From the NCBI RefSeq assembly GCF_018446385.1, contig NC_055987.1, forward strand, positions 11,493,705 to 11,557,704: a stretch of 64,000 bases of DNA, written 5' to 3'. Of the stretch, positions 22,471-33,963 are shown one piece after another; positions within the stretch are counted from its first letter, which is position 1; each line of letters begins with the position of its first letter. The DNA comes from Zingiber officinale. Taxonomy: Eukaryota > Streptophyta > Magnoliopsida > Zingiberales > Zingiberaceae. A program made the translations under genes and the position numbers. The notes under the pieces are model-generated. The model was not told the origin of the DNA. It saw nothing but the letters and a program-made list of their open reading frames with translations, and ran no database searches.

Positions 22471-23767
22471 TGTCTTTAACCATTATATCACCTTAAATTT
22501 AACTAATACCTCATCTTCTAAATCTATTCATTGTGACCCATATCATCTAGTTGATTTGGAAGCCACTTTACCAGCTTCACTATTGTCTTTATCTTTTTAA
22601 AGTTTTGAGAATCTAAATGTTCATCTCCATTAATCTTGAAAATACATAATCTTCCTCGTGATTAATCAGATCTATAGTTGATATAGTTACTCCTTCATAG
22701 ATTGATTTTGACCCTCACCTCTCTCTATCTCTCCTACATAAATGAGAGAGAGATGGGAATACATCCATCATGAGTCAGATCCATTGTTCCTTCACTTGCA
22801 ATGAAGGCATTCATTGCGGCAACAAGTTGTTCACGCTTGTGCCTATAATAATCGTGTTATTCATGTTATTCATTTTTCTTGTTTCGGTCATCCTCACTCA
22901 CGCACAAGAACAGACCCAATCTAAGGAGGCAAATAAAATTCAAAGAGTCTGAAAATCATAGTCAAATCACATTGGATTTTTCTCCATTCATGATTGGACT
23001 TAATCAAATTGAATGGACTCAATTTATTGGCTAATTGCAATAATTGAACCAGTCCCATCGAGCGATAGCCCCCAAGGTAGCAGGGGCCAGTTGAATTGCT
23101 TGGAAATTGGCAGAATCATAGACACCAGCGGGAGGCAGGATACTTGACAACACCACTGCCTAAACAATCCGTGGAGGCTAGATACTAACCACTTTCATTT
23201 CATGTCTTGGCGTGTGATTTCGAGTGGGAGTTAGCAGGTGCAATCTTATATTAAAAAAAATAGATAATAATAACATCAATAACAATTAAATCTTATCCAC
23301 TAATTAAAAAATAACGGAAAAATTCCACGCGGATGATGGTGGATGTTGACTGTCACAGTTGCATAAGTTTTCCAAGGGGACGGGGAAAAACAAAAAAAAA
23401 AAAAAAATCAGCGTGGGTAATTTTGGCATTTGCGCGGCAGATGCATCGTGGCCGCCGCCGGGCCCGCCTCCTTCTGCTTCCTCAATCCGGAGCGTACGCC
23501 ACGGACGTCGCTAACCGTCCGACGGACACGTAGCACGATCTTGGACGACAATATCTGTGTTTTTTAAGAGGACATGTGGAATTAAATATGAATATACGAA
23601 CTTTACACGCCAAATCGTGCAATCCAAGAAAAGTGTCTCTTCCACACTTATTCCATCACACAACGATTGATAATAATAATAATAATAATAATAATACAAT
23701 TCCACACCTTCGCTCACGTTTGAACATTTTTCTTTTTGTTTTTTTTAACTCTCAAAAATTTAAGATC
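22471..23767. other. Intergenic region 3' of the CRF gene
   Basis: It holds a 60-codon plus-strand ORF at 22770-22952 with one strongly hydrophobic segment (LVPIIIVLFMLFIFLVSVIL) and no recognised relatives. A short minus-strand open stretch lies at about 23035-23170. There is an A-run at 23392-23407 and an (aat)n microsatellite at 23668-23696. The sequence just below 23768 is the probable 3' UTR of the CRF gene. Confidence 0.5.
23035..23170 (-). other. Exon-like open stretch, unrecognised
   Basis: On the minus strand, after a tttag that could be a 3' splice site, 43 codons run open (starting AVVLSSILPPAGVYDSANFQ and ending RWDWFNYCN) before a TAG. I do not recognise the protein. It could be a terminal exon left from a lost gene, or chance. 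No upstream partner exon is seen, because the CRF gene follows immediately. Confidence 0.25.
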
Positions 23768-24592
23768 TTAAGACGAGGGTAGTATCGTCATTTGAGGCGC
23801 TACTAGCTCGGGGAGGAAGTCGCCTGCGTCGAACTCGGCGAATTCCTCGTCCGCCGCCTGATGCTCCCCGACCGGGAGATAGAGCTCGGGAAAGTGGAGT
23901 GGAGGGTCGACGCTGAGGCCGAAGGCGTCGACGTTGCTGAAGCTGAGGAAGTCGAAAGGGGTGGGGTCCGAGCCGTAGCGGAGGACGGAGGTAGGGGAGG
24001 AGAAGGGGTTGTCGGAGGAGTCATCCCGAGCGGAGGAGGAGTTGCTGCTGTCGGTGGAGGAGGGGGGAATTTTGTGGTAGGAGAAGTTGGTGACGGCTTT
24101 GCCGCCTCTGATCTTGACGGCGGCGGCGTCGTACACGGCGGCGGCTTCCTCTGCCGTGTCGAAGGTCCCGAGCCAGAGCCGTTTCCCTCGCGAAGGATCG
24201 CGGATCTCCGCTGCCCACCGGCCCCACGGCCGCTGCCGGACGCCGCGGAACCTCTTCTGTCCGGACTCATCCGTCCCCGCCTCGCGAGGAAGCTCGGGCG
24301 TCGGTGACCGGCGAGGGTGGGGCCGGACGCCCGCCTCGATCGCTATCTCTTGGACGTGCCTCTTAATCCGACGACGGGGAGTAGCCAGGACACTATCCTC
24401 CCCCTCGTCGCTGGAGGAATCGGTGGCGTCTGCGTCGGTGCAGCGTATGCGAACGACCCTCCTCCGGCGTCTACTCCCTCCCACCGCTGGGACTGTCTTC
24501 CTGGTGGAAGTGATGTGCTCGGAGAACTTGACCGGAGCATCACGAGCGGCGGCCGGACTGCCCTTCCAGAGGGCAACAGGCGGCAGATTCAT
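23768..24592 (-). CDS. Cytokinin response factor-type AP2/ERF transcription factor (ERF group VI)
   Basis: Intact single-exon gene of 274 codons. Residues ~21-63 form the CRF region: [27 protein letters not shown]. Residues 113-170 form one AP2/ERF DNA-binding domain, [20 protein letters not shown] ... [12 protein letters not shown] ... GKAVTNF, with the residues that contact GCC-box-like DNA in this family present. SPTSVL at 199-204 is the short C-terminal motif, a possible MAP-kinase site, seen in CRFs. The C terminus is acidic, as in activation domains. CRF proteins act in the nucleus, downstream of cytokinin two-component signalling and in development and stress responses. Which CRF this is cannot be decided here. 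The coding region is GC-rich against AT-rich flanks, as in many monocot ERFs. Two uORFs precede the start codon. Confidence 0.95.
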   Translation of the reverse strand: MNLPPVALWKGSPAAARDAPVKFSEHITSTRKTVPAVGGSRRRRRVVRIRCTDADATDSSSDEGEDSVLATPRRRIKRHVQEIAIEAGVRPHPRRSPTPELPREAGTDESGQKRFRGVRQRPWGRWAAEIRDPSRGKRLWLGTFDTAEEAAAVYDAAAVKIRGGKAVTNFSYHKIPPSSTDSSNSSSARDDSSDNPFSSPTSVLRYGSDPTPFDFLSFSNVDAFGLSVDPPLHFPELYLPVGEHQAADEEFAEFDAGDFLPELVAPQMTILPSS

Positions 24593-24636
24593 CGCTCAGA
24601 GCCACAGATCTGGCCGCCGAAGACCCGCAATTTCAT
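24589..24636 (-). promoter_or_regulatory. uORF2 of the CRF gene, overlapping the main start codon
   Basis: ATG at 24636-24634 opens a 15-codon frame ([15 protein letters not shown]). Its TGA (24591-24589) overlaps the main ATG (24592-24590) as ATGA. If the leader is transcribed from upstream of 24656, ribosomes would have to terminate and reinitiate, or scan past this ATG. This arrangement would limit CRF translation. The transcription start is not visible, so this is inference. Confidence 0.6.
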
Positions 24637-24656
24637 CAAAGATCTAAAAGATTCAT
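24636..24656 (-). promoter_or_regulatory. uORF1 of the CRF gene, overlapping uORF2
   Basis: ATG at 24656-24654 opens a six-codon frame (MNLLDL). Its TGA (24638-24636) shares one base with the ATG of uORF2 (TGATG). uORF1, uORF2 and the main frame thus form an unbroken chain of overlapping stop and start codons. Confidence 0.6.
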
Positions 24657-24659
24657 GCT

Positions 24660-25017
24660 CCCAATTGAAACAAACAGTAATCTAATTCTCTAATTAGAAC
24701 CGATCAAAGGATCGAGTGAGGTTTTGACTAGGGTTTATACTGAAAATTGGAGAAGGGGAGACACAGAACGCGAAGACGAAGCGAAGAAAATTGACTGGAA
24801 AAAAAGGGACCCAACCAAGGAAGACGAGAAGAAGCCAGTTGTTAAAGGAACCCGAACCCTACATGTCATTTTCCCTTTTCCAATTATCCAAACCACCCCT
24901 TCTCAATTACTTTATTTAGGGTTAGCATGTACTTTTCTTCTTTCATATTTATGAGGGCCTCATGACATAAGTCATTAAGACCTATATCTAAAGTTTATAT
25001 TATATTAGATCCATCAA

Positions 25018-25059
<42 letters not shown>

Positions 25060-26000
25060 AAGTATATATGAAGTTATATATTAAATATTTAAAATTATGA
25101 TTAAATTAAATTTAGTCGAAATTTATTTTAATTGATAATTTTAATTTTTTGGTAGTCAAATTATATTTAGTGTAATTTTAAATTGTTTTATTTAATCAAC
25201 AATTAATAATTTTTAATAGATTAAAGTTTAGATCGTTTTTATTTTTTTATTCTGGTTATATATATATATATAATTAATTTATAAGTATATATGAAGTTAT
25301 ATATTAAATATTTAAAATTATGATTAAATTAAATTTAGTCGAAATTTATTTTAATTGATAATTTTAATTTTTTGGTAGTCAAATTATATTTAGTCAGTAA
25401 TTTTAAATTTTTTTATTTAATCAATAATTAATAATTTTTAATAGATTAAAGTTTAGATCGTTTTTATTTTTTTATTCGTTAAATTTAATTGATAATTTTA
25501 ATTTCTTACCATTAAAATTAGATTTGGTTAATAATTTTTTTTTATTTTTTATTAAAATTTAATTAGTAATTTTTAACTTTTTACTGGTAAAATTTAATTT
25601 ACTAATCAAAATTAAATTTTGTTAATAAATTAAAAATATTTATGAGTTATATTTAATTGATATTTTTTTAATAAAAATTTAATGTTACACTATTATTTTT
25701 TTAAAATTTTTTTTCCTATCTACTCCTACGTTATCAATTTTTTAAAAATTTTATTTTTCTTTTAATTTTTTAATAATTCGCTTTATTAGTTAACTAATTT
25801 TGGTTAAATAAATTTTCTTAATAGTTTATCAAAGTTAAAATTAATAAAAAAAATAGTTTGGTTTATGAAGCTCCTTCCAATACAAATTTCAAGAAAGAAT
25901 CTATTTTAAGTAATTATTATATCTAGTACTCAAACCTATTTCTATATAATGTGAATGCATGTTAGAGCATAGGCGGAATTAGGGAGAAGGAGGGGGCATT
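24660..26000. other. CRF upstream region and AT-rich intergenic DNA
   Basis: 24660-24950 is the presumed leader and promoter of the CRF gene. From 24960 to 26000 the DNA is strongly AT-rich, with no coding potential. It contains the (ta)n runs and the duplication listed separately. Confidence 0.5.
25024..25478. repeat. Tandem duplication of ~223 bp with (ta)n runs
   Basis: The segment at 25053-25246 (aatttataagtatatatgaag ... gatcgtttttattttttta) recurs at 25276-25478 with only a few differences. Each copy is preceded by a (ta)n run, at 25025-25053 and 25257-25272. This looks like a single duplication of a microsatellite-bounded unit. Confidence 0.88.
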
Positions 26001-26029
26001 TTGGGTCCTTTGACACATTAAGGGGTTTA

Positions 26030-27260
26030 GTGCTTATAAAGTGCACTGTTCACACGGGATTGGGGGGTTGGTTCACGTTTTTGGTCCGCCGCCAAGAGGA
26101 CGACCTTCTCCCTCCCTCCTCGTCGGCGCCGACGTTGGCCGCTCCTCTCCTCTACCTCCTTTCCCTCGACCTCTTCACTCCAACGCCGCTACTAGGAAGA
26201 AGGGGCTGGTTCAGGTTGTTTCTACCGTCGGGAGGAAGATCCGTCTTCGTTACCTTCGACGCTAGCCAAGTCCGACGCCGCCAACCCCTTGTCCTCATGA
26301 CATTGTCTCAGGCACGCCAGAGCCGTCTCATACGTCGGCGTTGCCTTCTCCGCAGCGCACCCGCGGCCACCACTCCCCTCCTCCTCGTGCCACCACCACC
26401 GGACGGACTCGGCATCGCCTTCCTCACGTAACGCGCCCTCCAGCACCACCCATGCTCCTCCTTTTCTCTCGGCGGCAGCAACCTCTAGCCGCCACACCCC
26501 TCTTCTCCGAGGCCGACGCCCCCTCCTGTCGCCTCTGACGCCGGCTAGATCTAAGGTCCGCAGTCCTCTTTCGTTCCTCATGCACGCCAGACAGATCTGA
26601 GCCCCTCTTGCCGCCTTCGTCCTGAGCCGGACGCTATCGCATCCAGTGGCATCCATTGGTCGATCCACGACCACCACTGATTTCACAGCTGTGGTCATTC
26701 TCCAATCCACGTCGACGAGTGCTTTTGATACTGTGCTGGCCTGCGAGCCACCGTTATATTTTGGCCTACGCGACGTTGTAGTGTGTTCGGCATGCGTGTC
26801 GATATTATATCCCGACCTGCGTGTCGACGTCATCTCTTGACCGGCGTGCTACTATTATCTCTCAATTGGTCTGTTGTTTGCCGTATCTAGGTCACGCTCG
26901 GCTCCGGCGGGCAGATCTAGCTCCTCAGCTAACACATTCATCTATCCTTCATGGTTGTGACGACTCGATCAACAGTGTGATTAGCTCACCAATCCATCCG
27001 AGGGCGTCCCCCGGGGCCAGGGTACGTCATCGTACTCGTCCTACATTTATTTCATTGTTCTGCTATTATTTGATTGCTTATATATTCGCGGGATCCGCCT
27101 CGAGCATCGGTGTACCAGAGACTGGGGGCAACCCGGTCGCTGGCTGCAGGTAGCGTTGACCGGAGGTCTTCCGATGACTTGGTCAACATAGAAGACAACT
27201 CACCATCCGGATCATAGAGATACGGTCAACATTCCAGACGCGTCATTCTGGTAGATTCGT
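26030..27260. other. GC-rich island of unknown origin
   Basis: About 1.2 kb of GC-rich sequence stands out from AT-rich surroundings. It has open frames on both strands (133 codons at 26030 plus, 203 codons at 26222-26833 minus), but their translations are low-complexity Arg/Ser/Pro-rich and look like by-products of base composition. A TATA-like ttatatattcg lies at 27078. The text at 27150-27230 (gacttggtcaacatag) resembles 31420-31440. I suspect a retroelement leader or captured sequence but cannot identify it. Confidence 0.35.
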
Positions 27261-28532
27261 CTTCTCAGCTTCCCGACAGGAACACTATACATATAATAAT
27301 TTTATTGTTGTGTCGAGACTTTCTTTCCTTAAAGTTAAAATTGATTGATATTTTTTTAAATAGCAATTAAAATACATATTAATAATATTATAATAATTTA
27401 TTACTCATTTCCAAATTAGTTAACATAAATATTTTTTATTTTTTAAATTTTACTAATAAAGAAGTGAAGTTTGACGCGAGAAAATGTTATTGATACGTGA
27501 CATAATTTGTCACTACCTCCAATTATATAAATTATTATTGGCAATATATGAAACTGTTCTTTTAAATTTTATTAATAAAATTAAATATCACCTTGGGACA
27601 TGGTTGAGTTGACTGATGCACAATGGGTAAGGGGTTGAATCTTGATAAAGCTGAGAAAAATATTTTTTCCATAATAGTTAACTACAGTTTCCTAATTTAC
27701 TTTCTCATAGATAATCATAAGATTGGTCGTGTTAAGCTGTTAGGATGATAACTTCTACTTTTTACTATAACTAATAAAATTAAACATCTCTAATAATATT
27801 TATTTTTAAAAAATATTAAAACCTTATGTTTTTTCTGCATAGGATCTCAAGAAGGATTGAGACGGCCCTGATTGTTTATGTGACAGTTTCATTTTTCTTT
27901 TTAGTACACTGGAATTTTGAATATAACTCATACTTAACTGACCTTCGTTAGTATTTTGTTAGTAGTGCAAAAGAAGTAGATATTTATGGTGGTGAAAGTT
28001 TCAGGATAGTTTACCTTCTGGGGTTTTTTTTAATTGACACCCTAAATACAATTTAGATTAATTCTGTGACGACGAAACAGATTATATAAAGAAACTTCAC
28101 TAAAGTGTTCGCGGACCCATATGCCAATGTTCTTAAGTTAAGTGTATATTAAAAAAAATTATCCATTAATTATTAAAATTAAAACTCCATCTTTAGATAT
28201 CTAAAAATTTAAGAAAGTTACCTACTGCTACACTATTGTCTAGTGGGCTATCTTCCTATTGATCTTATGAAGGAAAACAATGAGAGTACCTTTCAGCGTT
28301 CTTATAACATTCATGAAAACAAATTGTTCTTGAATATCACCCCATTTGAGTGACTTCCAATAAATGAGTTTGTATTATATGTCACATGCTCGAGTTTTGA
28401 ATACAGTCTTTTTGCAAAGTAAAATAAGATAGCATATAATAAATCCTTCCCTCATGTCACATTGACGAAAACTTGCACCGGACTGTTTTGTTTTTATATA
28501 ACAACCTTGACATCTTAGAACGAATGTTGAAT
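27261..28532. other. AT-rich intergenic DNA
   Basis: No gene, clear repeat or element end is identified. It is AT-rich throughout, with many short A and T runs, and leads into the 3' end of the broken Ycf54 gene. Confidence 0.4.
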
Positions 28533-28724
28533 CTATTGAGAGTTTTTGCTGGATCCTGGTGGCAAAAAGGGCTCCTTCCATCCGAACTCATATTTCGGAT
28601 ATGGTGCGGTTCACTTCTCAGGCTTGCCGAAATTTAGATCGATCGGGTCATAAGCCAGAGCTTCGTCTAGTGTGTGTGCCTAAAAGCGGTCTGTTAAAAC
28701 TCTGTCCAGCCTCAGTTTCATGGG
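28533..28724 (-). pseudogene. YCF54 (LCAA) pseudogene: Ycf54 pseudogene, last exon
   Basis: On the minus strand, after ccacag (a good 3' splice site), the reading is MKLRLDRVLTDRF, stop, AHTLDEALAYDPIDLNFGKP, EK, stop, TAPYPKYEFGWKEPFLPP, ending at TAG 28535-28533. This is the conserved C-terminal part of plant Ycf54 proteins. Ycf54 works in the plastid with the Mg-protoporphyrin IX monomethyl ester oxidative cyclase in chlorophyll biosynthesis. Two in-frame stops replace residues expected to be Glu (TAG) and Trp (TGA). The order of conserved blocks is otherwise kept. The upstream exons are 6-13 kb to the right on the same strand. Confidence 0.85.
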
Positions 28725-30120
28725 CCTGTGGAAGTCATTGAAATAACTTTTCATTGTTCTTGAAATCTCTTGTTATGTTAAGCTCATAATGCATAGTAAC
28801 AGATATCCAATAAATTGTCCAAAATTCAAAGAATCAATGGTACAAATGTAGTGTTCTTGGAAAATTTTATGTAGATAGAAGAAGCTCTGCTTAAAGAATT
28901 CCAAATCTTAGATAGAAACAGGAGATGGCTCAACACGTTTCCAAAATCTACCTTGTAGGTAAAGATTTTTGACAAAGTCACAAACAGCAGAGTTTCCTGA
29001 GTAATCTCAACAAAAGACACTTTCGCTATCAGTAACTAAAGTAAACTTAATCATACTTCCACTTTTCTGTGACAATCTTTGGGAAGTGGAGGCTTAGGGT
29101 TGAGAATCAAGAGGCCATACACAATGGTTATGAACCAAACGGTTGAATTGATATTTGATAGTACATTGAACAGCTCGTCAAGTCGAACAATTTCTCTTCT
29201 TCTATGCATCCCTCTGATTTTACCTGTAGTAAGCTACAACCAGAAATTTGATTCCTCTCTTCTCTCTCCCTATTCAAGACAACAAAAGTATATAACCATA
29301 AAAACATCAACTTTTTATCGAACCACATAACAAAGTTTCCAAAATACCCATGATCCGACGTAAACATCTTACCACAATGACACAGCGACAGAAATTCACC
29401 CCGAGGATGGTCAGAAATCTCATCACGATGTGGAGACAAAAATTCATCCTAGCATCAAGAACGATGACGTCGAGTAGACCTTTTCCTAGATTTTTTCCCG
29501 TAACATAGAGATTCCATGTGGAGAATAACAAACATCAAAGGGTTCACCGAGAGGCCTGGTGAGACCACTTCGATGCCTAATTATAAGTTAGCATGGAGTT
29601 TCAATAGAGATAAAGCGAAGAAACGATGAGAAAATGTAGTAAAGTAGATGATCATAGAACATATGAGATGATAGTATAATCGAATCCGAGAGCATAATAG
29701 AGCCTCCAAGATAGCACCCTGGAACCCCCCCGACGAGTCTATTGGATATATGTGAATGGAGAAGAGGTGGAAGAGGGAAGAAACTCCATTGTGAATGAGA
29801 CTTTAATCCCACATTGGGAGTTTTAAAATATTTTGGTTGGTTTATATTGATTCACATGCTTTGATGATGTGAACAAATGCATGGGGAGAGACTCTCTCCC
29901 AAGTGTGGGTGCGTAGAGGGGGGCAAATCCAAGGTCTGGATTGCACTGAACTAAGTTGACTCGTCTGCGAGCATGACTTGTGCGCGCCGAAGGTAGGACC
30001 GGTCGGGGCAAAATTTGCCTAAGTGGAACAACCAATATTTTTTCATGTAAACCATTTTGCTGCTTGTGTAAACGTTGGCGTTTGACAGCTGGCGAATAAT
30101 GATCATTAAACGATCATTAG
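28725..30120. other. Former Ycf54 intron or inserted DNA, unassigned
   Basis: Minus-strand frames of 64-103 codons occur but are not recognisable. At about 29800 the phrase ttaatcccacattggga occurs, a wording common at the ends of small plant retroelements. I see no complete element. Confidence 0.35.
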
Positions 30121-30359
30121 CGCTGCGACCACAGGCAAAAGGTCACCTATGTTCCCCTTCTCCTCTGTCGTGCATCTCTTGCTCGACGGAGAGCTCGTGA
30201 TAGCAGTCGGGTACCTCTCAGTTCGCCGTGACCATCAGTGTTTGGTGGGAATCATAATTCACCGTTGTATCCTAGGAAACAGACGACCTGAGGAAACCTC
30301 AAAGCACAGCCGGAGGTGGGGCGAATCTGTTTCAAGAAAACTGCGTTCATCGCGGACCT

Positions 30360-30990
30360 CAGTTCGCTCGGTCGTAAGTCCTCTTGCCCGGCCGCTCATT
30401 CAGTCTACTTGGCTGAAGACTCGCTCGCCCGGGAGGTCTCGTGTCGGGACGTTCACTTCACTCGCCCGCCCGACCACTTCATCCACTTGGGCTGCTAGCT
30501 CGCTCGGTCGCTCGCCCAGTTCGCTTGGTCACTCGCCTAGTTCGCTCGGTCACTCGTTCACTCGTTCGGTCGTTCGACCGCTTGGCCTCAAACTCGATCG
30601 GCTTTTTCATCTGGTCGGCTGCATGCCCGTCCGATCGTTCACTCATTCGGTCGTTCAACTACTTGGTCGCTCGCCTAGTTCGCTCGGTCACTCATTCACT
30701 CGCTCGATCGTTCGACAGCTCGGCCTCTAACTTGGTCGGCCACGTTCGACCGCACGCCCATCCGGCCATTCACTCGCTCTGTCGTTCGACCGCTCGGCCC
30801 TCTGTTCACTCGGCTGCTCCGCCCGTCCAGTCGCAGCTTGCTCGTTCTACTCGCCCGGCAGCTCACTTGGATCACTCGACCTCTCTCCCTTTAGGTCGCC
30901 CTGCCATCCACTGTAAGGCTAACTGCACACTCAACCTGTATACCCGTTCAACCAATCTACTGCTTGCCCGCTCGACCCTTCAGTTCGCTC
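30360..30990. repeat. CTCG-rich degenerate minisatellite
   Basis: Variants of gctcggtcactcgttcactc and ggtcgttcgaccgctcggcc recur over about 600 bp, including a longer period of roughly 130-150 bp (ctcgcctagttcgctcggtc at about 30532 and 30671). It keeps frames open by composition only. The wording resembles the gypsy LTR at 61966-62865, so it may be part of a related LTR. Confidence 0.65.
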
Positions 30991-31040
30991 AAACTTTTTT
31001 GCTTGAAGTCAGAGCTCAGTCTACACTCAACAATTAGCAG

Positions 31041-31600
31041 AAACCAACCTCTGTTGGCCGTCTGAAATTATCTGCTTAGGTCATCTCTACAGAAAAGTTG
31101 AATTTAATTTTGACAAAATCCCAAATATCTCTGGCAGATTGTTTTCTCCAACAGAGTCTCCTCCCCTTATCTTATAGGAAGAAGTCCAAGAGACTCACCC
31201 TTAAAGAGTCATTAAAGAGACATTAAAGGATGTGTTTGCAACCACCCTATCCTTTAATGTTAGTAAATGTCGCATGCTAAAAACTCGGAAGGTCGGTAGT
31301 TCGACGATTCAACTAGCTGGAAGGTCGATCAGTCTGGAGGTCAGGAAGATCAACAACTCAGTGGGTCAGCAAATCGGACAGGCATCCCCGATCTCCGGAG
31401 ATTATTGATATGCTACATGGAGGCTATGTTGACCAAGTCTTAAAGAGCGCCACATGGTCCCTGTATTGACTGAACCTTGACCATGCCACATGACTTCCCT
31501 GTTGACTAGGCCAAGAACCCGCCATATGTTCCCTTACCTCCGTATCAACCCAAATCACGTATCATAGTTTAAAAATTATTAAATCACAAACTCAATTTCA
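31041..31600. mobile_element. Probable gypsy LTR fragment
   Basis: The text (gaaggtcggtagttcgac, ggaaggtcgatcagtctgg, gttgaccaagtcttaaag) resembles the ggtcggtcgg-rich LTR of the gypsy element at 61966. No LTR ends, primer site or coding region are seen, so this is tentative. Confidence 0.35.
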
Positions 31601-31813
31601 TTTTTGTCTTTCCAGTTGACTGTTATAATTGTAGCAGCTGAATGATTTGTGTTAAAAAAATTATTGCTCTCAATATAGTAGGTTAAATTGATATTTAAGG
31701 GAATGAATATAATCAGGAGAACGAACACATAGGATTTGGTTTCATGTCATTCCAAGCTCTCTAGGCCCGAACTGACTAATGATGACCTAGAGAGCTTATA
31801 ATGAATCTAATTA

Positions 31814-32229
31814 GGATTGCAGATGGGCCAACCCAAGCTCAAGCTCGAGAAAATTAAAGAGGCTCAAGCTCAAGCTCGAGTGAGTTTCTGAATTTGAGCT
31901 CGGCTCAGGCTCGAAAATAGTGAATTTAAATGTAAAAACAAGTGCACACAAACCCCATTTGAACCTTCAACCTCTAACAACCATATGAACTACTCTAACC
32001 ACAAACACCTTCTCAACTTATTACTTAACATTAAAGTAGTAATTATTTTAAATATTAAAATATTAAATTAGCCGAGCTCGAACAAGCTCGACGAGCCTTC
32101 GAGCTAGTATTAAATGGGTCCGAGATCGGCTTGAATAGTAAACGACCTGGCTCGAGCTCGGTCAACTCCGTGCTCGAGTCGAGCTTTGATCGAGCTACTC
32201 AAGCGGCTTGACTCATTTACACCCCTATT
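31814..32229. mobile_element. hAT-like MITE rich in gagctcg motifs
   Basis: The left end taggattgcagatgggcc and the reverse complement of the right end taggggtgtaaatgagtc align as imperfect terminal repeats. The arms are full of caagctcgagc and gagctcggctcg variants that can pair. The end taggggtgtaaatgag is common in plant hAT-derived repeats. I cannot see an exact 8-bp target duplication, which fits an old insertion. Confidence 0.55.
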
Positions 32230-32393
32230 ATAAATGCTCTCAAACATCAATTTGACCTACTATATTGAAAGTAGTATTTTTTTATGAATGTGCCTAAAAA
32301 TGTAATTCATGTTAAAAAATCACTGCTCTCATATTTTGGATCAAATTGATGTTTTAGGAATTGGATATAATCATAAGAACTAGACGAATTCAT

Positions 32394-33963
32394 TGTTGGT
32401 GCAATATCCCTAGGTCAAGGTTGACATGGTTGACTAAGCTTGAGTTGACTCAAGCTTGAGTCTTGATGTTTAAGTTTCAATATTTGACAATATGTGGAGA
32501 TTGCATATGCAATCGTCCGATTGGGGAAATTGTTGGAGCAATTCCCCTCTGGTCAAGGTTTGACTAGTTTGATATGAAGAAGAGTCAAGTAGGTCAAAGA
32601 GTTGACCGAATACTTGACTGAGAAAGTCCTAACTGGAGGTTAGGCAAGGGGAAATCCTGGTGAGTGAAGCCAAGTGAAAGACCTAGTGAGTGAAGTTAGG
32701 CCGTGGAAAAATCCTAGTGAGTGAAGATAGGTGAAAGTCCTGGTGAGTGAAGCTAGAAAGATGGAAAGTCCTGGTGAGTGAAGCCAGACAGATGAAAAGT
32801 CCTAGTGAGTGAAGCTAGGCAGATGGAAAGATCTGGTGAGTGAAGCCAGACACATGGAAATCTAGGTGGGTCAAGGTTGACCGAACACATGGTGTTGGGA
32901 AGTCCAAGTAGGTCACGGAGGACCGGACACTTGACACAAGACGATAAGTCCAAGTGGGTCAAGAATGACCGGACATTTGACACGAGGAGTAAAGTCCAAG
33001 TGGGTCAAAGGATTGACTGAACACTTGGTGAAGAAGTCCCAGCAGGTCAAGGTTGACCGGATGCTAGGCATGAGGAGTCCCAACAGATCATAGTTGATCA
33101 GATGTTGGATTTGGGGACCCTTGAGCTTGATGTGAGCAAGTCAAGGGTGGTCAATCGATCAACCAATCGATTGGACCGAAGCCTAATCGATCAGTCAATC
33201 GATTGGGAGAATGCTGCGATAAACAACAGCCCAATCGATCGGTCGATCGATTGGGGGTGTTTTATCGTGCAAACAAAACGATCCCCAATCGATCAGCCGA
33301 TCGATTGGGCACTGCCAATCGATTCGTTGATCGATTGAGATCAGTTTTCTCGTGCAGCTGCAAGAGCACAGAAAAAAGCTGAATCGATCAGCCGATCGAT
33401 TCAGCCTCCCCAATCGATCAGCCGATCGATTGGGATGTGACTGTTGCGCAGGTTAAAGTCGTTGGCGAGCGAGTTCTTCGTTACTTCTTCGCGAGCTCCA
33501 TCTCGATCATTAGGCGTTCTTCTCCACCGAGCTCACACACACACACACACACACCAGATCTTGGAGGCTTAGAGAGGAGTGTTGTTGCACTTCCAAACAA
33601 GTCAAGAGATGTATTCAAGCTAGAAGAAGAGCAAGCTAGGGTTTCTGCATTGTAAATCTTATAAGATTTGCTATTGTATTAGCTTGTATTTCGTTCTTCT
33701 TGTATATCTTATTGTGTGAGTCTTGTACGAGGTTTCTCTACCTCCGGTAGTTACCGAGGAGTGTTTTTATTAGTGAAGTGTGTGTCGCGTGTGGATCCTT
33801 GGATTAGTCACCTCTTTTTGAGGTGGATACCAAGTAAATCTACGTGTTAACATGAGTCTTGTTTCAAGTTTTTTCCGCTGCATCTCAACAACAACGAAGC
33901 AAGCATACGGAGCACAATGAGCTATTCACCCCCCTCCCCCTCTAGCATCAATCGACCCTAACA
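32394..33963 (+). mobile_element. Solo LTR A2, relative of elements A1 and A3
   Basis: The 1570-bp sequence begins tgttggtgcaatatccc and ends atcgaccctaaca, with ttcat directly on both sides (32389-32393 and 33964-33968). No internal region is present, so it is a solo LTR left by recombination between the two LTRs of a full element. It holds decayed 30-bp minisatellite units (32650-32840), a palindrome array of the type aatcgatcagccgatcgatt (33150-33435), a (ca)n run at 33538-33553 and the end cacccccctccccctctagc. Confidence 0.9.
33150..33435 (+). repeat. Palindrome array of A2 (caatcgatc / gatcgattg)
   Basis: Five to six inverted pairs such as ccaatcgatcagccgatcg then attggg occupy the LTR position where A1 has tgatcggtc / gaccgatca and A3 has tggatcgatc / gatcgatcca. 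The arms differ between elements, but the inverted symmetry is kept. Confidence 0.85.

Noticed and set aside
22770-22952. 60-codon ORF with a hydrophobic segment as a small membrane protein gene
   Set aside because: Too short and unsupported by relatives, promoter or splice evidence. Mentioned only within the intergenic entry.
23803-24647. Plus- and minus-strand ORFs of 68-186 codons overlapping the CRF gene
   Set aside because: They are shadow frames of a GC-rich coding region. Only the 274-codon frame carries the CRF and AP2 motifs.
26222-26833. 203-codon minus-strand ORF
   Set aside because: Low-complexity Arg/Glu/Ala-rich translation in a GC-rich island, with competing open frames and no recognisable domain.
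30149-31037. Overlapping 193- and 198-codon Ser/Arg-rich ORFs
   Set aside because: They arise from a CTCG-rich degenerate minisatellite, and both frames are open for compositional reasons.
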